From Trogon surrucura (taxonomy: Eukaryota > Chordata > Aves > Trogoniformes > Trogonidae): DNA of 64,000 nucleotides. Below are positions 1-11,748 of this stretch, one piece after another. Positions within the stretch are counted from its first letter, which is position 1, and every line of letters begins with the position of its first letter. Location: the NCBI GenBank assembly GCA_020746105.1, contig CM036617.1, positions 17,854,037-17,918,036 of the forward strand. The letters run 5' to 3'. The position numbers were made by a program, and so were the translations under genes. The notes beneath the pieces were generated by a model. That model searched no databases and had not been told where the DNA came from. It saw nothing but the letters and a program-made list of their open reading frames with translations.

Positions 1-634
1 CATGCCTTAAGGTTTTTGCTGGCCACACTTAGGGGCCAGGAAAGATCTTCACTTCTGTATTTGTTCTAGACTTCTACTTCTCTGAAGCAGCAAAGATGTG
101 ATGAAGGACAGAGTTTGTTATGTTTTGTTGTAAGATGCTGAAAACTCTTTTGTGATCACAGAGGATACATGAAGTAAATGAGTTGGAACCTTCTGAATTC
201 ATTATCTCTTGGGCAGGATCTCTGCAGGGGAATGGTCCCTGTTATCTAAAGAGTCACTGCCTGTTAAATGTAGCTTGTAGCTGACACAAAAATATTTTAT
301 TTTACCAATATGTAAAAGACTATATGTTTACAGTTGCACAGACAAGAAGGATAAGTTCATTTCAGAAAAAGAAATTTCTGTGTGTTTAGCTTAAAGGTGT
401 AGCGGCTGTTTTGCAGAGTTCTGACTACAGGTACAGGCCACTGATGAATGTGCTATATCCTCTGTTCTCATCAGTCTTTAACCTCTTGGACATGCAAAAG
501 GTGAAAGAAGGAGGAAAATGAAGTGATGAAAAACTGGACATAGTCGTTTTTTCCACTTAAATGAACCCAAAACACTGCCACACTAGAACTATATAAATTC
601 TTCAGCAACACTTAATCAAACATCTAATTTTCAG
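1..634 (+). other. Probable intron/exon region of the left-end gene, structure unclear
   Basis: This stretch lies upstream of the exon chain that I trust. Three segments have an acceptor-like AG on the left, a GT on the right and one open frame: 70-129, 162-269 and 417-500. All three read in phase 0, but the next good exon (635-704) needs a donor in phase 1, so they do not join to it. They may be alternative exons, part of a structure I have misread, or chance. Confidence 0.3.
417..500 (+). CDS. Tentative exon, unknown protein
   Basis: A 28-codon open segment lies between a TTTTGCAG acceptor and an AAAAG|GTGAAA donor. The frame starting AGT TCT GAC TAC is the only open one. It encodes a hydrophobic stretch containing YRPLMNVLYPLF, which looks protein-like. 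The exon would end in phase 0, whereas 635-704 needs phase 1, and the gap 501-634 contains no GT that could end a linking exon. It is therefore either not an exon or not in the same transcript. Confidence 0.22.
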
Positions 635-704
635 TCTTTTTTATTTCTGAAGAAGTCATAGAAATGTGTGTCGTGTACAAATGGTTAAACTCATCAAACT
701 TGAG
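635..704 (+). CDS. Internal exon of an unrecognised gene (exon a of chain)
   Basis: The 70-base exon begins after CTAATTTTCAG and ends at TTGAG|GTAACA, both good splice signals. Only the frame starting TC|TTT TTT is open. It encodes 22 residues including SEEVIEMCVVYKWLNSS, plus two bases (AG) carried to the next exon. Those two bases complete an arginine codon with the first base of the exon at 1936. Both other frames contain stops. I do not recognise the family. A helical segment is plausible from the composition, but that is inference. Confidence 0.55.
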
Positions 705-1935
705 GTAACATTCTTTATGCCTGACTTATTTTCATCTTGTAACCTAGTAAAGGAATAGAAAATCTGGTGATATACTTCATAGTAACTACAGCTGTAGCTC
801 TTGCAGTCATGGGAAATACCACTTACACTGCAGATTTGTTAGTGTTTGTCATGTGCATTAAATATTTCTCCTAATCTAGACAGAATCGAAATAGTTGTTT
901 TCTTACTAGGGCTTTGCAAAAAGGTAAACCAGCATGAGCTTGATGCTTTGTTTTTAAGTGGGTGAAAAAGACAAAGTTCACTGCTAAATCTGTCAAATAG
1001 GCACAGCTTTGGTGTGGAAGAGATGAAAGTAAAACCGCAGCTCAACTCCCACACCAGCACCTTTCTGCCAAGATACCCACAGCTTTGCCAGGGAAGTCCC
1101 TCAGCCTTGTACTTGTGCCACTGCCACATGTGACTGGAGCAGCTTCTCTCTTGGCCAAGTTGTGTTGAGGAGACTTGAACTGAGCATCTGGGCAGGTTTT
1201 TCTATATTCAGGGCTGTTTGGGATTCACAGAAACGATATCCTTGCAACTGTAGTCGTAGAAAATCCTGTATAGTGGATGAACTGTGGAGAAGCCTAATGC
1301 AGACTGACAGCATTGTTTTAAAATACATTTTGCTTAGGTGAAAATGGGGGAAAAATGACAGCTAATAACCTGTCAGAGGAAACAGAAGGATACCACGATG
1401 CTTTCTTTATATTATAATATAGTGCACTTAGAGTATTTCCCAAGATAGTGAAATTGTTTATTTTTTCTAGGTAAAATTCCTGTTATTCTCGATTTCCACT
1501 TTAGAAAGTGTGTGCAGAAATTATGTAAAAAATTTTGAATAAAGAAATGAGAAGAACATTATTCTTCTTCCCTCCTCTTTATATATTTAAAAAAAACCCC
1601 AACCAAACAGGATTATGACTTCACTATGGAATAAACATTATTCAGAAAGAGTATGTAAAAGTGGGTGTTTTTTCTGAAATTGTTTCAGATAAATTCTTAG
1701 CTTTTCTAGAGGAAAACACTTTTAAACAAAACTACAAGATACGTAACTACATATTTAGTATTATAGTTTATCTATCTAAAAGCCTTTTTTGTGAGGAAAA
1801 TTGTTTCACATTTACATGGAGCAGTGCTCAGACTTCCATGTCAGAAATTTGAAGTTGTGATCTTACATGCTGTCTGAAGCCAAGATCGAGAGAGCCACTG
1901 ATTTAAGTTTGCATTTACCTTGTTTTTTTTTTCAG

Positions 1936-1975
1936 AATACCTCCCAAAAATCTCATTAGAAAACAAATAGCTAAG
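1936..1975 (+). CDS. Internal exon of an unrecognised gene (exon b of chain)
   Basis: This 40-base exon follows a very strong acceptor, a T-rich tract ending TTTCAG. The donor AAG|GTGGAT is weaker. The first base closes the split arginine codon from exon a, and the remaining 13 codons read IPPKNLIRKQIAK, a basic segment. It ends in phase 0, which matches the next exon. If the donor is wrong, the frame runs only six more codons before a stop, so the true end cannot be far away. Confidence 0.5.
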
Positions 1976-2279
1976 GTGGATTATACGACATGACTTAGAA
2001 GGGACTGGTAAAGGAATGCTAAGGTCACAAACTTGAATATAAATATCTACAAATGGGTGAGATAATAACCTATACTAACCAGTTCAGTCCTGCTAGTTTT
2101 TAATATATCCACATCCCTGAGCTTTCCAACTGCTAAAAAGGACTGTTGCTTTTTGAACGTCATTATTTTGCAGTACGTTAATTGTGTTCTGCTATTGTTC
2201 TGAACCGTATTTTGAACATTTATAGAGTCTTTGCTGGGAACAGTTAAGAAAATGCGTTTACAGTGCTCTTTTTCCCTAG

Positions 2280-2357
2280 GAAACCCGGTTAGATGACCAT
2301 CATCATGTTGCGGTGGCTCTTGGGAAACAGGAGAGCTTTGGACAGAAGCATTCCAAT
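2280..2357 (+). CDS. Internal exon of an unrecognised gene (exon c of chain)
   Basis: The exon lies between CTTTTTCCCTAG and CCAAT|GTAAGA. It has 78 bases, exactly 26 codons, starts and ends in phase 0, and includes the run DDHHHVAVALGKQ. Its phase agrees with both neighbours. Three consecutive histidines in an otherwise polar stretch suggest a surface or linker segment; that is inference. The overlapping minus-strand open frame at 2047-2400 is best read as a shadow. Confidence 0.5.
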
Positions 2358-3788
2358 GTAAGAAACTACGAAATGTTTTCAGGTCTTGAAAACTAACCAC
2401 TTGAACTTAGTCTGTAGCTAAAAGTGTGCTATCTCAGATGAAGGGCCAGTGAGCAAGCTTATCTTAAGCACAGTATTAACCAGATTGTTACTGAACTGTT
2501 ACCTCTAGTTCTGTGGTGCTTATTTCAGGAAAGGTCTGGGAAGGACAAATGGTTTCAGAGGACAGCAACAGATAATGTAAAATCTGGGATGTGTTACAGC
2601 ATTCGGTGTGTTCATTCAAGAGATTAAGTGATTTTTGTCACAGCCTGCTAGTACTCATGTGGGAAAAATGGTTTTCACAGAGGGAAATGGAGACAGTGAA
2701 CCGATCTGGACTGCTAAACTAGCACAGCACCTCACCAAGCTGATTTTAAGGGGGAGCTGTTAGTGCATGTATCCCAGAGCAGATCCATCTCTTAAACACC
2801 ATTATGACAAGATAACCCCTGAGAGAGGCAGCAACCACCAACAGATGGGGAGAACAGCCGTGTTAGTCTTCATTCCATGTGTTCTCTCTCTGTTCAGAGA
2901 AGGAACAAAGTTACTTATAAGCTTTTCAGGATTTTATGTGTAATTTAACAAAGAGCTGGATCGTGAAAATAGCAATAAAAGTCAAATTTGAGGCAGACTG
3001 GTAAGTTGTAGCCAAAATAGCCAGACAGTCAGCAAAGGGAAGTGTGACAAATTTCCAGGTTTGTCTGTGGTGTTTTAATTGCTCACAAGAAAATAGATTA
3101 GGTGTTTTCTGTTGTTTATATACAAAGATTCTGCCAGGAACTAGAAAAAAAATTATTTAGTATAAGAGTGATTAGAAGGATGAAATGGGTCTTGCACACA
3201 TCTGTCATGGTCATAAGGTCTGAGTCTGTGTTCATGGATAGCACAGAGAGGCAAATCTTTTAACTAGTATTTGTTAGACTGAAAAAAAAAAAAGAGGTAA
3301 AAACTACCTTTGAGGATTTACTGTGGTAAATCAGTGCTCAAATATATTTTAAGAAGATATGTGTGTTCTGTTTAACAGCACATACTTAAGTTCCCATTGG
3401 GGCTGCATATCATCCTTCCTACAGGAATACTGATAACTGTCAGTTTGAGGTGAAAAGAAAGTGGTGATTATTTCTAAAGACCTAATAAAGACCTAAATAT
3501 TCTACAGAAATTCAAGATTTTTAAGTGTTGACCTTCACCATCACTGTCACATACCTTAAAGTTATCATAGAAAGAATAGATATGGTATCAAGAGTCAAGA
3601 TGAAAAGTCTTTGAGTCAAGAAAAGTCTCAAAGGCATTGTCCACTGACTAAATTTGTGATGACCTAAATTTCATTAACTCAATTCACTGGAAAAAGGTCA
3701 TTTTAAGTAGGACAAGTGAGCATTTGGTAACTCCCCAATACGGAAATGAAGTGAAAATTTCTGTACTGTTGCATTGTGCCTTTTCAAG

Positions 3789-3846
3789 AGTCCTAACAGG
3801 ACTGTGGAGGAAATGAAAATGGCCTTCGCTCTTTCTAACAGAACTG
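3789..3846 (+). CDS. Internal exon of an unrecognised gene (exon d of chain)
   Basis: The exon is 58 bases long, from the acceptor GCCTTTTCAAG to the strong donor ACTG|GTGAGA. It encodes 19 residues including TVEEMKMAFALSN and carries a single G into the next exon. Phase 0 at the start fits exon c. The 1.4 kb intron before it contains other acceptor-like sites, for example near 2885 and 3425, that I did not use because their segments are tiny or out of phase. Confidence 0.55.
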
Positions 3847-3982
3847 GTGAGAAGGATTTTATGTATTACTAGATGTGTTGCGAGGAAAAAGTGTTCTTCA
3901 TCTTACTTTAAAAAACAGCGTGTGGACATTATGCAATTGCTTCAGATGTCAGTGCTCGTTTCTGTTCTCTCTGCTGTCACAG

Positions 3983-4023
3983 GAGTAACTCATTATGTCC
4001 CATCTGCAGAACACGTACTGTCA
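3983..4023 (+). CDS. Internal exon of an unrecognised gene (exon e of chain)
   Basis: This 41-base exon lies 136 bases after exon d. The acceptor follows a long pyrimidine tract (TTCTGTTCTCTCTGCTGTCACAG) and the donor is TCA|GTGAGC. Its first two bases complete a glycine codon with the G carried from exon d, and 13 further codons (VTHYVPSAEHVLS) bring it to phase 0. The close spacing, two strong splice sites and agreement of phase on both sides make d-e-f the best supported part of the gene. Confidence 0.58.
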
Positions 4024-4829
4024 GTGAGCTTTTTTCCCAGCCTGATAGCAAGCACCTACAATTCACAAGAAAGATCAATTGTTACTTTACTATCATTTAA
4101 AGTCTAGTGTCAAGAATCTTAACAAAACTTCTGCTAGTGATTGCTATATGCTTGTAGAGATAGAACAGTTACCTGCACTCTTACCTGGATCAGTTACTTG
4201 AGGCAGGGCTCCATGAAAGAGGGCTGCAGTTATAATTCTTTATAATTTCTCTGTAGACTAGAAAATATATTTTTTTCTATTACTTACTAAATTTCACAGA
4301 AGTTGTGATGAATTCAGTCCGAGCACACTTGTCTTCAGATAAGCATGTGCTGAAGTTCAAACCTAGATCTGTTAACCATCTGCTCGGCTCCGAGGCGTAG
4401 TTCATATTTGTTATACATCTGTGATGTCACTTGCACGGCCCTAGGCACAATTCCTGCAGCTTTACCTTATCTCCGGAATGCCAGATAAACAGGAGTGTCT
4501 CAACACCATGTCACTTGTGTGAGGTTATGAAGTGACAGGCAGCTCAGTTAACTTTTGCTTTCAGTCCTTGTTGGAGAACAAACACAAACTGCTTTGTTGT
4601 CTCCATTTATTCCTAACAGTAGCTTACTGCTCAAACACTGAAGCAGCGAATAGACATTTTTTCTCTTTTGTCTGTTTACTGACCTGTCTTCACTGATGTC
4701 ACAGGAAGGGATAACAAAATAGACTTTAGGTGTGGTCATCTCCAGCACTTGCATCTTAGCAGGCAAGTGCATACAAGGCACCATTATGGACAAATGCCAC
4801 AGACCTTCTCCTGGAACTCGTCATGCTGG

Positions 4830-5342
4830 GGTGTACGCTGGTACACCCGGGATGGGGAATAAATGGGATGAGTTAGAGATCTGTGCGCAGCTGAAGGGCT
4901 ACAATCTTGCTGGGATCGTGGACACACGGTGGGTTGACTGTCATGGCTCCAGTGTTGTGATCAAGGGGTACAGTCTCTTTAGGAAAGATAGGCTGGGAAG
5001 ATGCAGAGGGGTATTTGTTGTTTTATGTGAGAGCAGCTTCAAGTTCACTGGCCCTGGTCATCATGGGGGACTTCAGCCACTCCAGTATCTGCTGGAGGGA
5101 CAACACAGGACATAAGCAATCCAGGAGGTTCCTGAGTCCATTGATGACCGTTTCCTACTAGAAAGCACTGGAACGGGCTGCCCAGGGAAGTGGTTGAGTC
5201 ACCATCCCTGAGATATTTCAAAGACATGTAGATGTGGTGCTTAGGGACATGGTTTCGTGCTCGTGGTGGTGTTGGGTTGACAGTTGGCTTTGATGATCTT
5301 GAAGGTCTTTTCCAACCTTCATGATTCTATGATTCTGTGAGT
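4830..5342 (+). mobile_element. CR1 LINE fragment with internal deletions, in the last intron
   Basis: Three parts of a CR1 are joined. 4830-5040 corresponds to the N-terminal endonuclease region (GMGNKWDELE and GYSLFRKDR can be read). 5041-5148 matches the region around the endonuclease GDFxxPDICW motif. 5160-5342 is the CR1 3' end, finishing in ATGATTCTATGATTCTGTGA. The whole reverse transcriptase is missing. The copy is old, with stops and frame breaks. It sits between exon e and the terminal exon and is on the same strand as the gene. Confidence 0.85.
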
Positions 5343-5788
5343 TTGACAGAAGCATGCATGACTCCAATGATTGCTGGTATTAAAAAGAGTATGAATAGGC
5401 ACACCTCTAGTGGAATAAATCTTCGTACTAGCATTTAGATAAACATGTCTGCTGGGGAAGGAAGTACAACTTATTTGTTGGTGGTTTTTTTTTTTCCTTT
5501 TTTTCTGAACTTAAACACATTCTGTTTTATTTACAGCATTCTCTATACCTCATTTTTTTCAGTTTTCTGAACTGAATTTCAAAGAAAAACTTGCTTTTTC
5601 TGTGTAGCCTCTTGCATGCTTCTGTTAGTTACTATATAGCGTAAATTAGGGACAGTGACATTGGTCTCAACTGGAATATTTTCTTTTTTCTTTGGTAAGC
5701 AATGAGTACTTTAAACTGGACAGAGAATACTTCAGAAAGAAAACTGAGATTTATTGATTCATTTAATGCTAATATGTATTTTCCTTAG

Positions 5789-5959
5789 GTATGTTCCATG
5801 GAGCCTAGCCAGCCACAGTTTACATTATTGACGTTTGAGGATTTAGTTGCATCTGGTATTCCAATTGCACCTGAGGATTCTGCATACTGGGATAACTTTT
5901 GTTCTAAGGAGGAGAGTCCGATGAAAGAGAATTCACATTCAAGATCAGAATGCTTATAA
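5789..5959 (+). CDS. Terminal coding exon of an unrecognised plus-strand gene
   Basis: After the acceptor ATTTTCCTTAG the frame runs 56 codons to a TAA stop at 5957-5959. The peptide begins VCSMEPSQPQF, continues through TFEDLVASGIPIAPED and YWDNFC, and ends in a polar serine-rich tail. Phase 0 agrees with exon e. The six chained exons give a 151-residue C-terminal part of a protein. I do not recognise the family and assign no function. The protein-like composition, the stop and the polyadenylation signal about 70 bases downstream make this the strongest coding call outside the transposons. Confidence 0.65.
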   Translation, partial: VCSMEPSQPQFTLLTFEDLVASGIPIAPEDSAYWDNFCSKEESPMKENSHSRSECL

Positions 5960-6027
5960 AAAATTGTCTAAGTTTTTTATGCTGTTACTTTATGTAATTC
6001 AGGGTGTGGAATGAGTGCACACATGTA

Positions 6028-6033
6028 AATAAA
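6028..6033 (+). terminator. AATAAA polyadenylation signal
   Basis: A canonical AATAAA stands 68 bases after the TAA stop of the terminal exon and is followed by a T-rich stretch. This gives a very short 3' untranslated region ending near 6050. Confidence 0.6.
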
Positions 6034-6054
6034 ACATTTTTTCCTTATTTAACA

Positions 6055-9000
6055 GTCTACTTTTCACCTTCTTAAAATTGACAGTCTTTATCAGTATCCT
6101 AAAGAAGATGTGTTTTTCCTCGCTGCAGGAATTTTGAGTGAAAAGTCTAAGCTGACCACATGTTATTTTGCTGTTCTATGGCTGTGGTTCTTACACTTCA
6201 ATAATTACCCATGCTAGGAGCAGAGCTACAGTAATGTTATTCAATTTTCCTAGACTTGCATTTATCTCTGTACTGTCCTAGATGCTAAGTTATATAGGGG
6301 GTGGTGAGGAAATGAATAAACGAACAAAAAAAACCTGTTTGTGTTTTTCCAAATAGTCTCATAGCATCTGAAGACAGAATATTTTATACAGTGAATTAAA
6401 ACTTCTGGGATCTTGAGTGCACCTTTAGAAGACTTTGTATTCTTTTTCAAAACAAAAGCTGTTTTGTGCCATTACCTCTCACTGTTCTTTCTAGGAGTCA
6501 TGGATACATTGTGGTCTGTCTAAATGTAATGAAACATACTGAACAAAATGAGTCGTACTAAAGAGAATGCTTTTCACAACTAAAAAGAGGTAACTTCTGT
6601 CCTACAGTTAAGCATAGATCTTCAGTGAACTCAGGTTTGGGCACAAATTGGCTGCACCCTGTATTCTGACTGAAAGAGAATCTACTCGTAGTGTAACTAC
6701 AAGTATTGACGGCGTGCCTTATTGCAAAGATAAAGAAGAGTTTTAGAGAGAAGGATACGAGTTTTACAATATTACGCAAGCTTTTGGAGTTTTGCTTTAG
6801 ATAATTCAGAATGCAAATATGCTGTTAAACTTTCCTACTTCCACCAATTCTGATTAATATTTTTGTTTCCATTTCAAAGACTCGCTCATCTTGCATGCTA
6901 ATCATAGTTTTTGGTGCTTTACTCTTTTCCTCCAAAACTGCAAATCAATGAAGCAGCAACTTTTCTCTCTAGAATCCACAGGGGTTAAATTAGATGTTCA
7001 GTAACTTCAAATCTGAAGTTAACAGAAATGTGGAGTAATTTATATACAAATTGAAAGTCAAGTATTACAGACTGGGTTTTTTTTTAAATAAGATGTGGCT
7101 TGAGGTAAATGTCACTCCATGAAGGCCAGAAAAGGCTATTAAATGGATATGTAATGGTATCACTTACTGGGATATGGTATTTTTAACTGATTCAGTTGAC
7201 TCCCATCTTCATATTAGAGAAGAGTTATTTTTGCCTAGTTACACTGTCTCAGAACAGAATTTTTATTGCATTAGAAAAAGTTTTTAAAGTAGTGATGAAA
7301 TTATTTAGAATATTGTACTTTCATATACATAGACCACAAACCAGTTTTGTTAAATAAGAAAATTACAATCAGTTTGCTTGCTGGGAATGTGATGTCTTTC
7401 AGGACTATATCTAATTAGAAAGGTTAGAATAGCAAAGGAGTTTGTTTTGGTTAGCTTCACATGACATAAAAGCACAGATTCTAACAGTCCAGACAGAATA
7501 GTCTAGAAGATTGCAGTTCCTCACATGATAATTGTTTTCATGTCTCTGATTTACACAGAGCTATTTGAAAAATAAGATGAATCTTTTTTTTAACCTTAAG
7601 TAGCAGTAAGGTTAGGTGATGGCAATGTCTTTTGAAGAGCCACTTGAGTCAGGCTATTTATTGTCAGTGCAAATGGACAGAATTTTTACACTTGCATTAC
7701 CACCGTAGGAGAGAACAGCTGTACAGTTTTGGAATTACCTGCTAAAAGCATGCTGCTAAAAGGCCAGCAAACCACTCTGACTCTTGATGAATGTGAATGT
7801 TCCTTAAAGTCAACAGAATGGTTTCCTGGGCATCTGTGTACTTCAGAGAAACGTGTTGAAATAGATGCTGCTAGTGTGTACAGATAATGTTACCTCACAG
7901 CCCTAAGAATTTTATTTTTAATTTCACCATTGTGCTTTGCCTTATGTAAAAACTAGTGCCCTGTATCCACGTATGACCATAACCCTGGCTTCCTTGCATT
8001 TCCTCAGAATGCAGTCTCGATGTTCATAGTGTCTCTGCCGTTTTTAGAAATGCTAGCTTCCCTCACAAGTTCAAGTTGTTGGTGCAGTCCAGTGCGGGTG
8101 AACTGACCTTTGCTGGTCTCCAGTCACTCTTCTATCTGGAAGAAATCTCCCAGATATGTCTAGAAGCCCTCTGCCCTTCAGATTCCTTCTCTAGAGCTCC
8201 ATTGCTTTATCTGTTTTGTTTTCTGTATGCTGCCCGAGGTGTGACCATGCTATGTACCTGGTTCCTAAGAGTAAGAAGCTATGAAAACACAAGCTCGACT
8301 CCACATTGGCCTTTCCCAGCAGGGGTTTGGACTAGGTGGGTTTTTTACCCTATGGAACAGGATTGACCAGCCTCTCTATTACTCAAAGTACAGATTTAGA
8401 TCTTAGGTTGGATCCACTGCCCTTGACTGCAGATCAACCCAGTGTTCCTAAAAATAACAATAATAAAGTTTTAGAAAAGTTTTGGTCTTCAGTGAACAGA
8501 CTGTCAAAACTGAATAAACATGTTTTAGCTTGGACATGTTCTCATGTTTAAACCTTTGTATATCTTGCATACAAATTGTTAGAGCAAATTAGAAACTTCA
8601 AGGGATAAAAGTGCAATACAAGACAGTTTGCAGCTGTGTGACAAGAAATCGGTGCCATCTGATGTTAATATCTGTAACTTTGAGAAGTGGATCATAGGCA
8701 TTGACTCTTAGCCTTTCACAAAATCGATAAATCTATGCAAGATATATATCGTTTACTATATTATTAAATCAAATGTACTGATCTTGGACAAGAAATCATA
8801 GAATTAGCAGCAGAAGTAAATATGGTTATAATTTATGTGTTATTGGAAATATTCAAACAATTCAAACAATTGTCTTTATCCAATACGTTGCAATAAAGTT
8901 GTGATCTGGAAAGAAAATCGAGACAGAAAGGAAAAGAAAGCGATTCAAGTGAGAGCAGACTGTCTCTTTGTTGGAGCTTTACAAGATTATAGTCCTATAT

Positions 9001-10480
9001 TCTACAAAGAAGGTAAGCATTGCTTGGGCAGAATTGATGCAGCCAAATCTAAAACTGATTCAGACTTCCCTCGTCACCTGCTGCCTAGTTCTACTGGTGG
9101 CTGAATATGCTCATTTGTGCTTCGTGTACCTTCAGAATCGGGTATTTTGGAATGTGCTACGCTGTAGAGAAAATGTAAGCATGAAAATAAATTCTGAATT
9201 CTCAAGAGACCCAACATTTAAAAAAAAAAATTTCAAAAAGCCACTTTTTGTAACATGTTACTTTTTGTGCTATCATAAAGATTTTTATGGCCAAATACCA
9301 TGTACAAGTCCTGTTTCTAAGACTGAGATAATTAAAAGTGGTTTATTTTTTGTTTGTGTTCTGATTTCATGTTATTTATTTATGATTCTAACTTTTTTTA
9401 TTTCACTGTTGTTTAGATCCAAACATAGGTGGGATTACTGAACCCACTTGCCTAACACTCTCTTTTGTTATTTTTGAAACAATCTATTGGAACACAAAAC
9501 TGCATACTCTTAGTGACATCCTTTTGTTGAATCACGAAACAAAGGTTTGGACCAGCTGCCTGTTCTCTGGCATTTTTATAAGATCTTATGGGTGTCTTCA
9601 AGTGTTTCTTCTGAGACAAAGATACTCCCTGGTTTCTTCCTGCAATTTTAATTCAATAACGTGCAACCTAGTTCCTTGATTTAATGATGACATAATGTTG
9701 GTGTACTCTGTGGGAGTTCTTTAAGATTTGGTTTTATTTCTCATTGCCCTTCTCTGATTTGTTTGGCAATAAATTAATTTCCGCAAATCAAGTCTATTTT
9801 GCCCATGAATTGCTGAGTGATCTCCCCGTCCTCATGTCAGCCCATGAGCCTTTTGCTGTATTTCTTCTCCCCTGTCCCTCTAAGGAGGAGGAGTGACAGA
9901 GTATCTTTGGTGAATGCTTGGCTTCCAGCCAGGGTCAAACACTAGAATTTTCCTTATGCTGGGGAGGATTCTGAAGGAGTTTCTACCTTTTAATCAAAAT
10001 TGTAATACTTTGAATAATTTTAAGTCATTAGTTGGAAGTTGTATTCAGGCAAAAGCACTGTCTACCAATCTGCCACAAAGAAAGGTATAGGTCCTACTGA
10101 AGGCAAGGATTTTTTTTTCTGTAGTTCCAGGCTTAGAAATGTTGAGTGTCGAGTGTACTTAAAAGATTTGACAGTTTGCCAGATATGTTCTTGGGATTAA
10201 GGGATGCGTATTGAACATCCTGAGCAGGCTCAGGGCAGGAATGTGACACCGAGGTTCCCAGCAGAAGCAGGATGCAATGCCAGACCTATATGCAATACCA
10301 GAACTTGGAAGTACTGGTGGAGCTTTGGTAAATTGTGACATTCTTATGAATGGCAAAGCTCTAAAGGGGTGGGTGGGGTTTTTTTTCAAGTTGCATATTT
10401 TTAGGTTTTATAGCTATATGGTAGATGAATAAATGTCTCGGTTTGGATTTGTTTATTACCCCATTAGATTATTTGAGCAT
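6055..10480. other. No gene recognised; AT-rich unique sequence
   Basis: The open frames here are short, lack protein-like composition and have no consistent splice structure. The frame at 8968-9441 is the longest but is rich in Phe, Cys and Lys and crosses poly(A) tracts. No transposon was recognised by eye. Confidence 0.5.
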
Positions 10481-10542
10481 TTTATTCAGATATTCCACAA
10501 GGGCACTGAGATTTTGATTGCACTAGGATTTGAGGACTTAGC

Positions 10543-10766
10543 TCAATGTGATTGTTGTTGGCAATCTTGCCTTTTTTTTTTGTAAAACATCTGGATCGGT
10601 GCATCAATTCCATCCTTTTTCTGCGTGTCTTGGTATGCCTCATGCTCTGCCCTTGGTACCACAGGACCTCTAACACGTCTACCTGAGGTACCTTTTGCTG
10701 CAACAGCTTTTAATAGGCTAGTCTCAGCATGCTGAAAATTCCTGCCGGCAGGTTGTTGACCTTGAG
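10543..10766 (-). CDS. Possible terminal exon or retropseudogene, minus strand
   Basis: On the minus strand a CATTTTCTTGTCAG acceptor is followed by an open frame of about 73 codons, including GRRVRGPVVPRAEHEAYQD and DAPIQMFYKKK, ending in TGA at 10543. AATAAA (minus strand) lies at 10481-10486, about 60 bases after the stop. An A10 run near the end could mark a frame slip, since a second frame stays open beyond it. It may be a real terminal exon of a convergent gene, a processed pseudogene or chance. I do not recognise it. Confidence 0.28.
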
Positions 10767-10924
10767 CTGACAAGAAAATGTTTTGGTGTCATTACCAAGA
10801 AGTGGCGCAATGTTTCTCAAGTAAATTAACGGAAAAGATGAGTAAAGGAATTATACATTAAGACCTTAATGTTGTACTACAAATAATAAGGGGATGTCAT
10901 GTCCCACCCAGGGCAGGGGGAAAG

Positions 10925-11748
10925 TGACTTAAATTCGTAATACCCCAATGGAGTGGACAATGGTGAGACAAGTCTCAAGGCCCATACACAAACATGTATT
11001 ATTAATTTCTCACAGCATATAGATTCATCATAAAAAATTATAGTTACAAGACACATTAGGGCAGACGATAAACCATGACTTAATGATAAGCAGGAAAAGA
11101 CTAGGTATGCAATAAACTACAGCAAGCTGCATGTTACTTACTGATAACAAGGAAAAAAGGACATAACAGCTTCTAATAGACAGCATTATACTTCCGATTA
11201 CAAGACAGAAACCAAGTATAAACTAAGCAACCAATATGATAGGCCTTGTATTACATAGTGAGAAAGGAGAAAGAAAAGGGAGGGGGGAGAGGAGGAGACA
11301 GAAGACAGGGAGGAGGGAAAGAGACAAGATCACTGGTCTGGAATCCTGCATTGGCCACGAACGAGGGTTCAGGGATGCCGTTTACTTTTCTTCTTCTGCA
11401 CTTTTCTTCTTGGTGTCTTCATGTCAGTCTACATACTTCTTCAGTCTGCTTTCTTCTGTCTCTTGCTTCTACTAACTTCACTTCAACTAACTTCTTGCGT
11501 CAAATGTCCCACATTTATACACACTTTTCTGCAGTAGGTCAGGTAGGGAATCAAGGCACTTCATTGTTTTCAATAATCCTCATTAGCATGTGTGATTGCC
11601 TTGTCTCCTTGGAAGATATGCTGTGAGACAAGGCCATCATGCCTCCACAGGATTAACCTTATCTCATTCATATGCAGACCCAGGGCTGTTTGAGGCATCT
11701 GTAGCCTTATCGGATCAGCCCTCTACAACATTCCATCAGTTTGCCACA
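10925..11748 (-). mobile_element. LTR of an endogenous retrovirus-like element (left copy)
   Basis: Read on the minus strand, the segment starts TGTGGCAAACTGATGG and ends near GGGGTATTACGAATTTAAGTCA, so it has the TG...CA ends of an LTR. A TATA-like GTATAAAT lies at 11513-11520 (minus). It is clearly related along its length to 15034-15738: both share the ends, the segment around AGGCCTTG and the CTCAAACAGCCCTG block. By eye identity is roughly 70-75%. I see no clear target duplication. Confidence 0.7.

Noticed and set aside
3425-3450. 25-base microexon with good borders between TTCCTACAG and GAG|GTGAAA
   Set aside because: Its length breaks the phase between exons c and d. The chain is consistent without it.
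8968-9441. 157-codon plus-strand open frame
   Set aside because: Composition is biased to Phe, Lys and Cys across homopolymer tracts, with no motif, splice signal or promoter support.
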